38,032 nucleotides of DNA from a virus. The stretch spans positions 1 to 38,032 of the IMG/VR virus record IMGVR_UViG_3300037674_000751; one strand, written 5' to 3'. Under the pieces are notes generated by a model. That model saw nothing but the letters and a program-made list of their open reading frames with translations. It did not search any database and had not been told where the DNA came from. Shown here in pieces: positions 23,901 through 30,291 of the stretch. Both the position numbers and the translations under genes were made by a program. Position 1 is the first letter of the stretch. Every line of letters begins with the position of its first letter.

Positions 23901-24980
23901 ATCGTTTTTGGTCTGGCTCATAGCGTCAGAGCCGATAGCCACGTTCTTATTGGCGTCATCCCTCAACTTCGATCCAGCAAAATATCCTATCGCAACATTA
24001 TTATCATGATTGTGCCCTGTACCTGCGAATGAACCTATGAATACAGCTTTCTCTGGTGTTTCAGTTCCAATGATAGGATTACCTGAACCTAAACCTGCTT
24101 TAAATCCTACAGCAACACTATCAGTCCAATCACCATCACTGTTGGAGTTATTTGCTACATCTTTACCTATTAAGACATTGTCCCGACCAGCTGTAATACC
24201 AGGGCCTGCCGCAAGACCAATTATAACATTGTTATCTCCCTCTGTAATAGCATTACCGGCACCTACGCCCATAATAACATTACCAGCGGCGGCATTTAAA
24301 GTTCCTGTTGTAGTGTCACCTATTTTAATACTATTTGAAAAATTAGTAACATTGAATAATACATCATCTAATTCGTTTAATCTACTTGCACCTGAATATT
24401 CACCAGTGACAACACCAGCTGATGTATAAGCACCAAAGCCTGTACTGTCAATTGCTGTTGTTAAATCTGGATCTTCATATAATGCAAGTGTAGTACCAGT
24501 TAAAATATCAGCATAGTATTCATTACCATTAAGCTGAGTCATTCCAGCTACATCTGTAATAGTAACTGAGGTACCTTCTGTAAAATTGTGAACGTTTGTT
24601 GTTTGGACAACGCAAATGCTGGCCTGTGTAATACTAGTAATAGCTCTACTAATACCACCTATTAATGCTGAAATTGTTAATTGATTAGCACTATCACGTG
24701 CAATATTCATATTAGCACCGGCAACAAGAGCTATATCCTGGTCGTTAGCATTAACATCAGTTAATCTAATAGTAGTAGTTGTTACAGGTACTTCTAACGT
24801 ATAATCGACATCTATTTTAAATGAATCTGTACCCTCTGAAGCACCAGTCCAAGCTACGCCTGTACCCCGGCTTATATTAACCGTATCAGTTACTGAATCA
24901 GCTTGTAACGTAAACTCAAGTGTTACACCGTCTGTAGAGTATAATTTAATATACCTAAAAAAATCATAAAATGCTGTCAT
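20964..24980 (-). CDS. Giant modular tail fiber / receptor-binding protein, 1338 aa
   Basis: Reverse-strand gene with modular build. The N-terminus (1-230) is beta-rich, likely virion attachment. Around residues 230-450 (bases about 23640-24290) come repeats with N-x-hydrophobic-I/V-G and AG steps, such as NVAIGYFAG and NVAIGSDA, like YadA-type adhesin heads. Two copies of YDLGSATHKFRDLYLDG / YDIGSAEKKIRDLYVDG follow (near 23430 and 22940). From 21850 to 22785 are five xxDGxxL motifs (SPDGTKLY, KPDGTKLW, SEDGRFLY, SKDGWRWF, ADDGKKLY), suggesting a beta-propeller. A Gly-rich linker (near residue 1165) leads to a C-terminal jelly-roll-like tip. It is very likely a host-recognition fiber; its receptor is unknown. 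Confidence 0.85.
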   Translation of the reverse strand: MTAFYDFFRYIKLYSTDGVTLEFTLQADSVTDTVNISRGTGVAWTGASEGTDSFKIDVDYTLEVPVTTTTIRLTDVNANDQDIALVAGANMNIARDSANQLTISALIGGISRAITSITQASICVVQTTNVHNFTEGTSVTITDVAGMTQLNGNEYYADILTGTTLALYEDPDLTTAIDSTGFGAYTSAGVVTGEYSGASRLNELDDVLFNVTNFSNSIKIGDTTTGTLNAAAGNVIMGVGAGNAITEGDNNVIIGLAAGPGITAGRDNVLIGKDVANNSNSDGDWTDSVAVGFKAGLGSGNPIIGTETPEKAVFIGSFAGTGHNHDNNVAIGYFAGSKLRDDANKNVAIGSDAMSQTKNDPSVQQSNNVAVGYFALRGASDASQIGNVAIGSEAGAVILDGERNVFVGEKAGVQLTTGDYNTFIGTDAGGIVHTGDGNVIIGRYTGTNGLTDTLAIYTHPTGGPPKERVTITGTGKITVDSTGGEINGNPIVTSNSISGTVAGHIIPDTNIAYDLGSATHKFRDLYLDGASLHLGSTILRDNGSGSLQVNLVNVLQVAADDSTVRTIDSGESIKFSGAGTVTTASDAEGNIIITGSAHTSALSGLTDVHDAAPSDGQVLTWVNANSRWEPVTDVETDITGSVFGDDSTVLVDGVNSAINLDGTMKTHMIPALDATYDIGSAEKKIRDLYVDGGGSFWIGDTTKMQIAPYKFQDASFGHFVELTGVADEPDDSYSPRLCGIVISPDGTKLYTPQADRNSPLPDYMRIVQYTLGTPFDLSTITNTVAPANSLDVSGQVNALGAGGVFANTDTSIGGIHFKPDGTKLWMMTGASISYSGGTGPTYHSANKLVEYDLSSAWDITSATFNNKWSEALYGYSASQFKISEDGRFLYMRSTRTIKQWEMTTPFDISTLTQYEDFNLEQTYLKSYLTVREHSTGSYDNLTDMWISKDGWRWFGLFNHGLSNDGMIYGYTMTTKYDITTSVPIGLINEHITQQDPPYQNSIMIAGSNHPNGNNGQQTGMSDEWGDWTRSIFFADDGKKLYVAGYYDNHPTVGAGGIQQYNITDSIDPQLRFKGLGKGVKIEGEIELASGASVNEISTDTDMSGDSDTAIPTEKAVKTYVDTKVGGSLTVAEEGSDLTTGATKLDFVGTGVTASGTGTTKTITIPGGGGGGGWTAIQTQTVSSSVTSVTFGSLDLSAYSTVRLVISDLVHSNAQYTFLKLSNDGFTSDDTWSQNVIAMFDNTTTSYDRHANSTTFSTGEYLILTSHVVWFDPIIMSGWLDFDLTTSNVICNGQGVSRDDGEGAILWSGICDVTTFTDLKIEKFSGTFDSGTFKLLGMA
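21850..22785 (-). repeat. Propeller-like xxDGxxL repeats in the fiber
   Basis: Five copies of a hydrophobic strand, Ser/Asp/Lys-x-Asp-Gly turn and second strand, 50-100 residues apart. This is typical of beta-propeller blades. The number of blades cannot be fixed by reading. Confidence 0.6.
23640..24290 (-). repeat. YadA-head-like repeats in the fiber
   Basis: Motif N-V/T-hydrophobic-I/F-G...AG repeats about every 25-35 residues (NVIMGVGAG, NVIIGLAAG, NVLIGKD, SVAVGFKAG, NVAIGYFAG, NVAVGYFAL, NVAIGSEAG, NVFVGEKAG, NTFIGTDAG, NVIIGRYTG). The left-handed beta-roll of trimeric adhesins looks like this. Confidence 0.7.
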
Positions 24981-25005
24981 TCGTATTTGTCCCTATCGTT
25001 ATACA

Positions 25006-25018
25006 TATTTATTAAATA
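25006..25018. promoter_or_regulatory. Divergent overlapping late octamers
   Basis: TATTTATTAAATA holds AATAAATA on the reverse strand (25006-25013) for the fiber operon and ATTAAATA on the forward strand (25011-25018) for the gene at 25024. The forward ATG comes 5 nt after the octamer; the reverse ATG 25 nt after. Confidence 0.6.
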
Positions 25019-25023
25019 TTGTC

Positions 25024-25608
25024 ATGCTAGTGATTGGCAACGGCGAGAGTAGAAAAGATATAGATATCAATATATGTGGCGATATAAAGGTTGGTTGCAA
25101 CGCGATTTTTAGAGACTTTTATGTAAACCACTTAATTTGTTGCGATCGTCGTATGGTTATTGAAGCACAAAAAGAACATAACTATGGTGCCATATATACT
25201 AGAGCCGATTGGATAGATCAATTTAAATTATGTGGGCTAGTTCCACAACTTCCATATAAAGGCAATACAAAACTTGACGATCCATGGCATTGGGGTAGTG
25301 GACCTTATGCAGTATTATTAGGAACAGTAATAGCTACTAAAGAGAGTGAAACCCCTGAAATACATATGATTGGGTTTGATTTAGATACCGGACTTTATAA
25401 TAACATATATAAAGGCACAGAGAATTATAACGATGTAGATTCAAGGCCAGTAGATCCTAGTTATTGGATATATCAAATTGATAAAGTATTTGAAAATTTT
25501 CCTGAAGCTAATTTTACCTATTATAATAATAAGCCATGGCCAACAGAGCAAAAAAATGTATGTAACAAAATGTTAATTGAATTTGAGATAGCTAATGAGA
25601 CCGCCTGA
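25024..25608 (+). CDS. Conserved hypothetical protein, 194 aa (possible nucleotide-binding fold)
   Basis: Not firmly recognised. LVIGNGESRKDIDINICG at the start, with a Rossmann-like beta-alpha start and a GNGES loop, then KVGCNAIFRDF and LICCDRRMV (about residues 35-50). This resembles the loop of DUF115-like or transferase proteins, but I cannot fix the family. It lies next to oxygenases and a glycosyltransferase, so a surface- or base-modifying role is possible. It has no visible Shine-Dalgarno and starts 5 nt after a late octamer. Its end overlaps the next gene by 14 nt. Confidence 0.6.
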   Translation: MLVIGNGESRKDIDINICGDIKVGCNAIFRDFYVNHLICCDRRMVIEAQKEHNYGAIYTRADWIDQFKLCGLVPQLPYKGNTKLDDPWHWGSGPYAVLLGTVIATKESETPEIHMIGFDLDTGLYNNIYKGTENYNDVDSRPVDPSYWIYQIDKVFENFPEANFTYYNNKPWPTEQKNVCNKMLIEFEIANETA

Positions 25609-26233
25609 ACCACAACACTTTGCTACATTTCCAACACTAGTAAGCATATGGAATCTTAAAGACCACGGGTGTGAAAAAACTATAATTGAGATGATCGAAA
25701 CCTGGCCTGATGTTACCAAACATAGATTAGTTAAAGGTGGAGATAGTAGTTACATTACTGGTGACGAACAATTTTTAAGTGATAAACGATTAAGTGACTT
25801 ATGGAAAACAATACAATCTTGCTGTGATACATATACTGAAGAAGCAGGAATTGATTATGCACTTATTTCAACAAGTTGGTTTAATACTTTAGGACAAGGC
25901 GGAACTGTACAATCACACAGACACGAACGAAGTGTTGTTAGTGGAGCATACTATCCATATGCTGAAGAAGGAAGTAATCCATTAATGCTTGAAAGTCCAT
26001 TACAACCTTTACGAATGAATGATTGTATAATAAAACCAACAAACTTTAATCGCTATGATATGGATGTGCCAGTACGTTCAGGAATGCTGGTTATCTTTCC
26101 TAGTTGGTTAAAACATTATGTTGAACCCAATGATAGTAAAAAAAGATACGTAGTAAGTTTTAATACAATAAGACACGCAGACAAAGGTTACATAAAAACA
26201 GTAAAAGATTATAGAATAGAAAAACATGAGTAA
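25595..26233 (+). CDS. 2OG-Fe(II) oxygenase-like protein, copy 1
   Basis: 212 residues. SHRHERSVVSGAYYPY (His108, His110) and FPSWLKHYVEPND...KKRYVVSFN (His174, Arg184) match the 2OG-FeII_Oxy_5 type of putative oxygenases (HxH, SGxYY, FPSWLxH, R-S-FN). Paralogue of the next gene: same start FATFPTLVSIWNLKDH versus LLFPTLVQVYNLEDH. It overlaps both neighbours (14 nt and 8 nt). Substrate unknown; the Fe site pattern and gene pairing suggest an enzyme pair. Confidence 0.8.
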   Translation: MRPPEPQHFATFPTLVSIWNLKDHGCEKTIIEMIETWPDVTKHRLVKGGDSSYITGDEQFLSDKRLSDLWKTIQSCCDTYTEEAGIDYALISTSWFNTLGQGGTVQSHRHERSVVSGAYYPYAEEGSNPLMLESPLQPLRMNDCIIKPTNFNRYDMDVPVRSGMLVIFPSWLKHYVEPNDSKKRYVVSFNTIRHADKGYIKTVKDYRIEKHE

Positions 26234-26876
26234 AGCAACGATACCAGAAGGCCAATTCCGTAAAGCTGACTATTTGTTATTTCCAACATTAGTTCAGGTC
26301 TATAATTTAGAAGATCATCCTGATCAGCAATTAGTAATTGATACTATTGATAATTTCACTAATGACAAATTAATGGAATGGCCTGATGACATTGGTAAAG
26401 GTAAAACTAGTAGTACCTATTTTGATGTTGTAAGTAAAACTCATAAAGCGGCAAATTTTTTAGATCAAAAAGAATTTAAACTAATAAAACAAGACATTCA
26501 AAATTGTGTAGATGAATATTGTACAACTAGTGGATTACGCCCAGTTAAAATTGCAAAAAGTTGGTTTAATATTCAAGAAGAAAAAGGGCACGTAAACGAA
26601 CATAGACATGAATTGAGTATTGTAAGTGGGGCATATTATCCTTACTGCGATAAAGATAGTGCTCCAATAGTTTTTACAAGTCCAATCCTAGGACCAAAAA
26701 TGGCAGAGATTCATAGTGCTGGAACAGAATTTACAGCCGACAAAATGGATTTTATTCCTAGAACAGGAGTACTCGTTTTGTTCCCTAGTTGGTTGTATCA
26801 TAGAAGTTTACATAATAAAACCAAAAAACGTTTAACCATTAGTTTCAATACACACCATATTGAGGTTGACAGGTGA
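26226..26876 (+). CDS. 2OG-Fe(II) oxygenase-like protein, copy 2
   Basis: 216 residues, parallel to copy 1: NEHRHELSIVSGAYYPY and FPSWLYHRSLHNKTKKRL. The first segment (about residues 15-100) also matches copy 1, so the pair came from a tandem duplication followed by divergence. All core residues are kept in both. The -35 box of the PTPS promoter lies in its last codons. Same operon as copy 1 (8-nt overlap). Confidence 0.8.
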   Translation: MSKATIPEGQFRKADYLLFPTLVQVYNLEDHPDQQLVIDTIDNFTNDKLMEWPDDIGKGKTSSTYFDVVSKTHKAANFLDQKEFKLIKQDIQNCVDEYCTTSGLRPVKIAKSWFNIQEEKGHVNEHRHELSIVSGAYYPYCDKDSAPIVFTSPILGPKMAEIHSAGTEFTADKMDFIPRTGVLVLFPSWLYHRSLHNKTKKRLTISFNTHHIEVDR

Positions 26877-26894
26877 AGACAAATAATATATAAT
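26866..26894 (+). promoter_or_regulatory. Sigma-70 promoter (TTGACA-17-TATAAT)
   Basis: Consensus in both boxes (26866-26871 and 26889-26894), 17-bp spacing, GG before -35, with the -35 inside the previous gene. It precedes the PTPS-like gene with about 60 nt leader. Confidence 0.88.
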
Positions 26895-26960
26895 AATATA
26901 GAAATGAGGACTACAACGTCGACCCTCTTTAAATACTCCGCCGTTAAAAAGGAGAAAAGA

Positions 26961-27404
26961 ATGGTACACAAAAGTACAAAAACTTATGGTAATGATAGAG
27001 GTTTCAGTTGTGCGTTCAGACAGGCGTTAGCAGAAAGTCATTGTAATTTAATTCATGGTTATAGTTTAGGTTTCAGATTTGAATTTGAAGCATTTGAATT
27101 AGACGATAAGAATTGGGTTTACGATTTCGGAAACTGTGGCTGGATTAAACAATACCTAGAAGATAACTTCGATCATAAAATAGCTGTTGATAAAGCAGAT
27201 CCTAATTTAAGCGATTTTGTAGCACTAGAAGAAAAAGGTCTTGCAAAAGTTATTCAAATGGATGGCGTTGGTTGTGAAAAATTTGCAGAACACGTTTACA
27301 ATTACATATCACCAATTATCGATGAAGACACAGGAGGTCGTGTAAGACTTTCTAGTGTTGAAGTTTTTGAACACGGTAGTAATAGTGCAAAATTGGAAAG
27401 ATAA
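26961..27404 (+). CDS. PTPS/QueD-like protein with altered zinc site
   Basis: 147 residues from ATG 26961 with GGAG at 26951-26954; an in-frame ATG at 26904 has no such site. The fold is 6-pyruvoyl-tetrahydropterin synthase / QueD: CNLIHGYSLGF (Cys28, His32), VYDFGN, FDHKIAVD (catalytic-type His72) and VEVFEHGS (Glu). But the zinc His of FDAAHR is Phe19 here and HGH is HGY (Tyr34), so two of three usual zinc ligands are missing. QueD makes a precursor of queuosine and 7-deazaguanines; this type may have another ligand or job. It overlaps the next gene by 1 nt. No other queuosine gene is in the window. Confidence 0.78.
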   Translation: MVHKSTKTYGNDRGFSCAFRQALAESHCNLIHGYSLGFRFEFEAFELDDKNWVYDFGNCGWIKQYLEDNFDHKIAVDKADPNLSDFVALEEKGLAKVIQMDGVGCEKFAEHVYNYISPIIDEDTGGRVRLSSVEVFEHGSNSAKLER

Positions 27405-27931
27405 TGCGTGAAAAATTTTGGGAAGAACTAAACGAAGCTCGTAGCAAAAACGAAGTCAAACTTTGGAAAGAAATATTTCCTGAAGCAGACACTATTAACT
27501 TTGACACATTATTAGCTCATAACCAATGGCAATCTAGAATTACTAATCAGGATATTGTAATGGATCAATATTCAAGCAATCTTCCAAATGTTCAAAGTAA
27601 TAGTAATGTTAAACCATTTTATACAGAATTCGTAACAAACTATAAGATAATTGATACAGAATCAAATATTAATTGTAGTTTCTTTTGGAGCTTTTCGGAT
27701 CGTCACCATTCAATTTTTATGCATCGAGATCCTGAAACTGTTTTATTAATACAAGGGTGTGGGCAAGTAGCTTATGTATTATCAACAGAAGATGGTAGTA
27801 ACAATAGAATAATTCATGTAAAAACTGGTGACGCATTATTGCTTCCAAAATTGACGCCTCATAAATCCATTCCAATGGAGCCAAGGGTTACATTAAGTAT
27901 TGGAGCAATACCTTCTAAGCCAGCGTTGTAA
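27404..27931 (+). CDS. Cupin-like Fe(II)/2OG oxygenase, 175 aa
   Basis: 175 residues. FMHRDPETVL (His107, Asp109), TPHKSIPMEPR (His153, Arg161) and KTGDALLLPKLTPH form the HxD...H...R pattern of JmjC/cupin-like 2OG enzymes. It starts on the last base of the PTPS-like gene, and the GTG of the glycosyltransferase follows 10 nt later. Candidate hydroxylase acting on a nucleobase, a sugar or a protein; the neighbours do not decide. Confidence 0.75.
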   Translation: MREKFWEELNEARSKNEVKLWKEIFPEADTINFDTLLAHNQWQSRITNQDIVMDQYSSNLPNVQSNSNVKPFYTEFVTNYKIIDTESNINCSFFWSFSDRHHSIFMHRDPETVLLIQGCGQVAYVLSTEDGSNNRIIHVKTGDALLLPKLTPHKSIPMEPRVTLSIGAIPSKPAL

Positions 27932-27941
27932 GGAGAGGTGA

Positions 27942-28643
27942 GTGGCAAATTATGTTGTATGCTTAAAACATGGCGACAAATATAGTGCAGAATATGTTAA
28001 TATTTTGCATAATATGGTTTCACGAAATTTAACTATACCTTTTAACTTTGCTGTCTTTACCGAAAATGCCGCAGGTATAAAACCTGGTATAGAAATCCAT
28101 CCATTACCGCCAATTCCAGATGTTAAAGGTTGGTGGTACAAACCAATGTTCTTTAATCCTAAATTAGGAGTAAAAGGAACTATTCTTTATATTGATCTAG
28201 ATGTAATTGTTTTTAAAAACATGGATAAGTTGTTTACTTATAATCCTGGTCAATTTTGTGTTATACGTGACTTTAATAGATGTGTACAATCAAATTGGGA
28301 TCGAATGAATTCAAGTATTGTACGATTTGAAACAGGACAACATAGTCAAGTTTATGAACGCTTTATGCAAGATCCAAAATATCATGCGGCTAGATATCAT
28401 GGAGACCAAGATTGGTTATATGCAAATGTTAAATCGGATTTTTGTTATTGGCCTGATGAATGGATCCAAAGCTATAAATGGGAAATGCGTGGTAAACCCG
28501 AAATGTCTAGAGTAACAGGAAAACGGAATTTTGCTACTCCAGGTACACCAAATATATTGCGTGAAACGTGTATTGCTGTATTTCATGGTGATCCAAATCC
28601 AAAAGACTCTATAGATCCATGGTGTGCTAATAATTGGTATTAA
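27942..28643 (+). CDS. Glycosyltransferase (GT8-like), GTG start
   Basis: 233 residues. ILYIDLDVIVFKN has the DxD motif (Asp85, Asp87) for nucleotide-sugar metal binding; HGDQDWLYANV and CIAVFHGDPNP are downstream conserved-looking loops; MANYVVCLKHGDKY is the beta-alpha start. GTG start with strong AGGAGAGG (27931-27938). Likely transfers a sugar to DNA, a virion protein or a host glycan. Part of the block with oxygenases and PTPS, so base modification is possible but unproven. Confidence 0.85.
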   Translation: MANYVVCLKHGDKYSAEYVNILHNMVSRNLTIPFNFAVFTENAAGIKPGIEIHPLPPIPDVKGWWYKPMFFNPKLGVKGTILYIDLDVIVFKNMDKLFTYNPGQFCVIRDFNRCVQSNWDRMNSSIVRFETGQHSQVYERFMQDPKYHAARYHGDQDWLYANVKSDFCYWPDEWIQSYKWEMRGKPEMSRVTGKRNFATPGTPNILRETCIAVFHGDPNPKDSIDPWCANNWY

Positions 28644-28649
28644 ATTTGA

Positions 28650-28678
28650 TTGACAACGTGACCAAAAAATGCTATAGT
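28650..28678 (+). promoter_or_regulatory. Sigma-70 promoter (TTGACA-17-TATAGT)
   Basis: TTGACA 28650-28655 and TATAGT 28673-28678, 17-bp spacing. The ATG at 28687 comes 8 nt after the -10, so the mRNA would be nearly leaderless. Confidence 0.82.
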
Positions 28679-28686
28679 AATATAGT

Positions 28687-29352
28687 ATGAAGAGGATGAA
28701 ATTAAAAGATAATAAAAAATTTAGAATTTTTATTGGTATAATATTAATCATATTATTTGGCGTGGGAGCTTTTGGCTTTGGAACGTTTAAGCCAAATATA
28801 TATATTATTGATAAAATAACAGAACGTGTTGAACTTGAACAATCTAAAATAGCAGTTAAACTAGGATTACACGAACCAGAATTTGTTTATACTGATCAAC
28901 AAAGTTTTATTTTAGCTGTACGAAAATGCGTTAATTATATTAACTTTACAACCCCCCACAGTTTACGTATTCCATCTTTACTTATAGAAGCCCAAGCAGG
29001 GTTAGAATCAGGTTGGGGTACAAGCAGATTTGCAATTGAAGGGAATGCCTTATTTGGTGTTAGAACTTGGGATCCCAAACTTCCGCAAATAAAACCTAAA
29101 GACAATCCAAAAGCAGTATGGGGTGTTAAAGTATATAAAACAAAATGTCAATCAATCCAAGACTATGTTGACTTATTAAATAGTCATCCTGCATACAAAG
29201 ATTTTAGAGAATTACGAGAAGAAATGGTTATAGCAGGGATATATAATTATGAGAAATTAATTGATACATTAACTTTATTTTCTACAAATCCAAATTATAC
29301 TACATTGTTAAAAGCAACTGTAAACAAATTAAAGGTGATAACTGCAAACTAA
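28687..29352 (+). CDS. Membrane-anchored glucosaminidase endolysin
   Basis: 221 residues. N-terminal single membrane segment (FRIFIGIILIILFGVGAFGFG, about residues 12-33), then a glucosaminidase (GH73/Bax-like) domain: IEAQAGLESGWGTSRF with the catalytic Glu in LESGWG, NALFGVRTW, and a C-terminal region AYKDF...YTTLL. It cleaves the peptidoglycan glycan chain. A non-cleaved N-terminal segment is like signal-anchor-release endolysins, although the helix is more hydrophobic than in those. Two small envelope genes follow. Confidence 0.86.
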   Translation: MKRMKLKDNKKFRIFIGIILIILFGVGAFGFGTFKPNIYIIDKITERVELEQSKIAVKLGLHEPEFVYTDQQSFILAVRKCVNYINFTTPHSLRIPSLLIEAQAGLESGWGTSRFAIEGNALFGVRTWDPKLPQIKPKDNPKAVWGVKVYKTKCQSIQDYVDLLNSHPAYKDFRELREEMVIAGIYNYEKLIDTLTLFSTNPNYTTLLKATVNKLKVITAN

Positions 29353-29355
29353 TAT

Positions 29356-29535
29356 ATGATAAAAAATATAATAATTCTTGTATTATTACTAATGGTACTA
29401 TCAGAATGTGGGAGTAATGGAACACAAGCAAAACCTACATTAGGCGGAATTGGTAAAGTACTTGATTGTATGTTTAATCCAGATGACGAATGGTGCGTAG
29501 CAGAACGAGAGCGACAAAAAGAACACTTAAAATGA
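29356..29535 (+). CDS. Small lipoprotein, 59 aa (possible spanin)
   Basis: ATG 29356, 3 nt after the endolysin stop. The start MIKNIIILVLLLMVLSEC is a lipoprotein-type signal; the lipobox is LSEC with Glu at -1, which is unusual. The mature chain is ~40 residues ending with charged residues (ERERQKEHLK). Position behind an endolysin fits an outer-membrane spanin subunit, though the usual proline-rich stretch is absent. It overlaps the next gene by 4 nt (ATGA). Confidence 0.55.
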   Translation: MIKNIIILVLLLMVLSECGSNGTQAKPTLGGIGKVLDCMFNPDDEWCVAERERQKEHLK

Positions 29536-29735
29536 AAATTAATCGATCATATGGCATAGGAAGATTCATGACAAACGTTATGAGAATTGCTGGAACTTTA
29601 TCCACAGATAAGATTAAACCCGTAGAATCAGTAGCAGAAACAGGCCTTAAACAGAGCAGATTAAGGGAAAAAACTCTAATACCACCTTTTTGTGACCCTA
29701 AGGGCAAGGGCAAAAACGTCAATATTACAACCTAA
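29532..29735 (+). CDS. Small basic hypothetical protein, 67 aa
   Basis: 67 residues from ATG 29532, overlapping the lipoprotein stop by 4 nt. A longer frame from 29490 and a reverse-strand frame at 29474 compete; the overlap start favours this one. Basic (Lys and Arg rich) with MRIAGTLSTDKIKPVES in the middle and no membrane segment. No clear Shine-Dalgarno, so only moderate support. Function unknown. Confidence 0.4.
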   Translation: MKINRSYGIGRFMTNVMRIAGTLSTDKIKPVESVAETGLKQSRLREKTLIPPFCDPKGKGKNVNITT

Positions 29736-29789
29736 GACTACAAAACAACTAAATATATTACAGACTTATTAAACTAGGGGAGACTACCT

Positions 29790-30068
29790 ATGTTCAAATG
29801 GCTTAGAGACATCTTTACAGGAAACATTCATAAAGAGCCAGAATGTTGCGATACCAAATTATCAGACCACGTTTCACACTGGTCTAATAAAACCTTCGCG
29901 GCTCCTACGGTGAAGACTGTAAAGAAGAAAGTGAAATCTCATACTAAAGCTCAACTTACTAAAATGACCAAGATACAATTGGAAGAGTTAGGAAGAGAGC
30001 ATGGTATTGAGCTAGACCGTAGACTTGTTAAATCTAAGTTAATAAGTCAATTGCACAAAGCATTGTAA
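29790..30068 (+). CDS. SAP/Rho-N-like small protein, 92 aa
   Basis: 92 residues with AGGGGAG (29775-29781) before the ATG. N-terminus MFKWLRDIFTGN and a CC pair at residues 19-20 are followed by a basic linker (KTVKKKVKSHTK). The end, LTKMTKIQLEELGREHGIEL ...RRLVKSKLISQL, is a helix-loop-helix like SAP or Rho N-terminal domains that bind DNA or RNA. Possible role in packing or binding of nucleic acid. A late-like octamer ACTAAATA (29748-29755, six of eight) is upstream. Role unproven. Confidence 0.7.
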   Translation: MFKWLRDIFTGNIHKEPECCDTKLSDHVSHWSNKTFAAPTVKTVKKKVKSHTKAQLTKMTKIQLEELGREHGIELDRRLVKSKLISQLHKAL

Positions 30069-30078
30069 GGAGTAAATT

Positions 30079-30243
30079 ATGTTTGAATGGATCAAAGGAA
30101 GAATAGAAGAACGCACATCATGGAACGGAATTATAATCGGTGGTGCGGCGTTAATTGTTATCCTAGGCATTATGCCGCTAACCAAAGTATTAATCTGGGG
30201 AGCACTTGCTTGGGGCGTTTACAATATTTGGAAATCCGAATAA
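30079..30243 (+). CDS. Small membrane protein, 54 aa
   Basis: 54 residues, ATG 30079 with AAGGAG at 30068-30073. MFEWIKGRIEERTSW is amphipathic, then two hydrophobic stretches (about 18-33 and 36-50). GVYNIWKSE ends it. Starts 10 nt after the SAP-like gene. A small two-segment protein next to the endolysin block is a candidate holin; no proof. Confidence 0.62.
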   Translation: MFEWIKGRIEERTSWNGIIIGGAALIVILGIMPLTKVLIWGALAWGVYNIWKSE

Positions 30244-30265
30244 ACTTAAATTATCGATAGTTTGG

Positions 30266-30291
30266 TCGACATTATAATTTTGTAATGTCGA
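30266..30291. terminator. Bidirectional stem-loop between convergent genes
   Basis: TCGACATTA and TAATGTCGA are perfect 9-bp arms with an 8-nt AT-rich gap. It covers the stop of the reverse-strand zinc-ribbon gene (30272) and lies 23 nt after the forward stop. A long T run is missing, so it may be a weak terminator. Confidence 0.5.

Noticed and set aside
20964-24980. CRISPR-like or tandem DNA repeat in the fiber gene
   Set aside because: Repetition is at protein level (divergent motif spacing), with no equal-length direct DNA repeats and spacers.
29474-29722. Reverse-strand 82-residue frame
   Set aside because: It is antisense to the lipoprotein and the ATGA-coupled forward frame, with no promoter or ribosome site.
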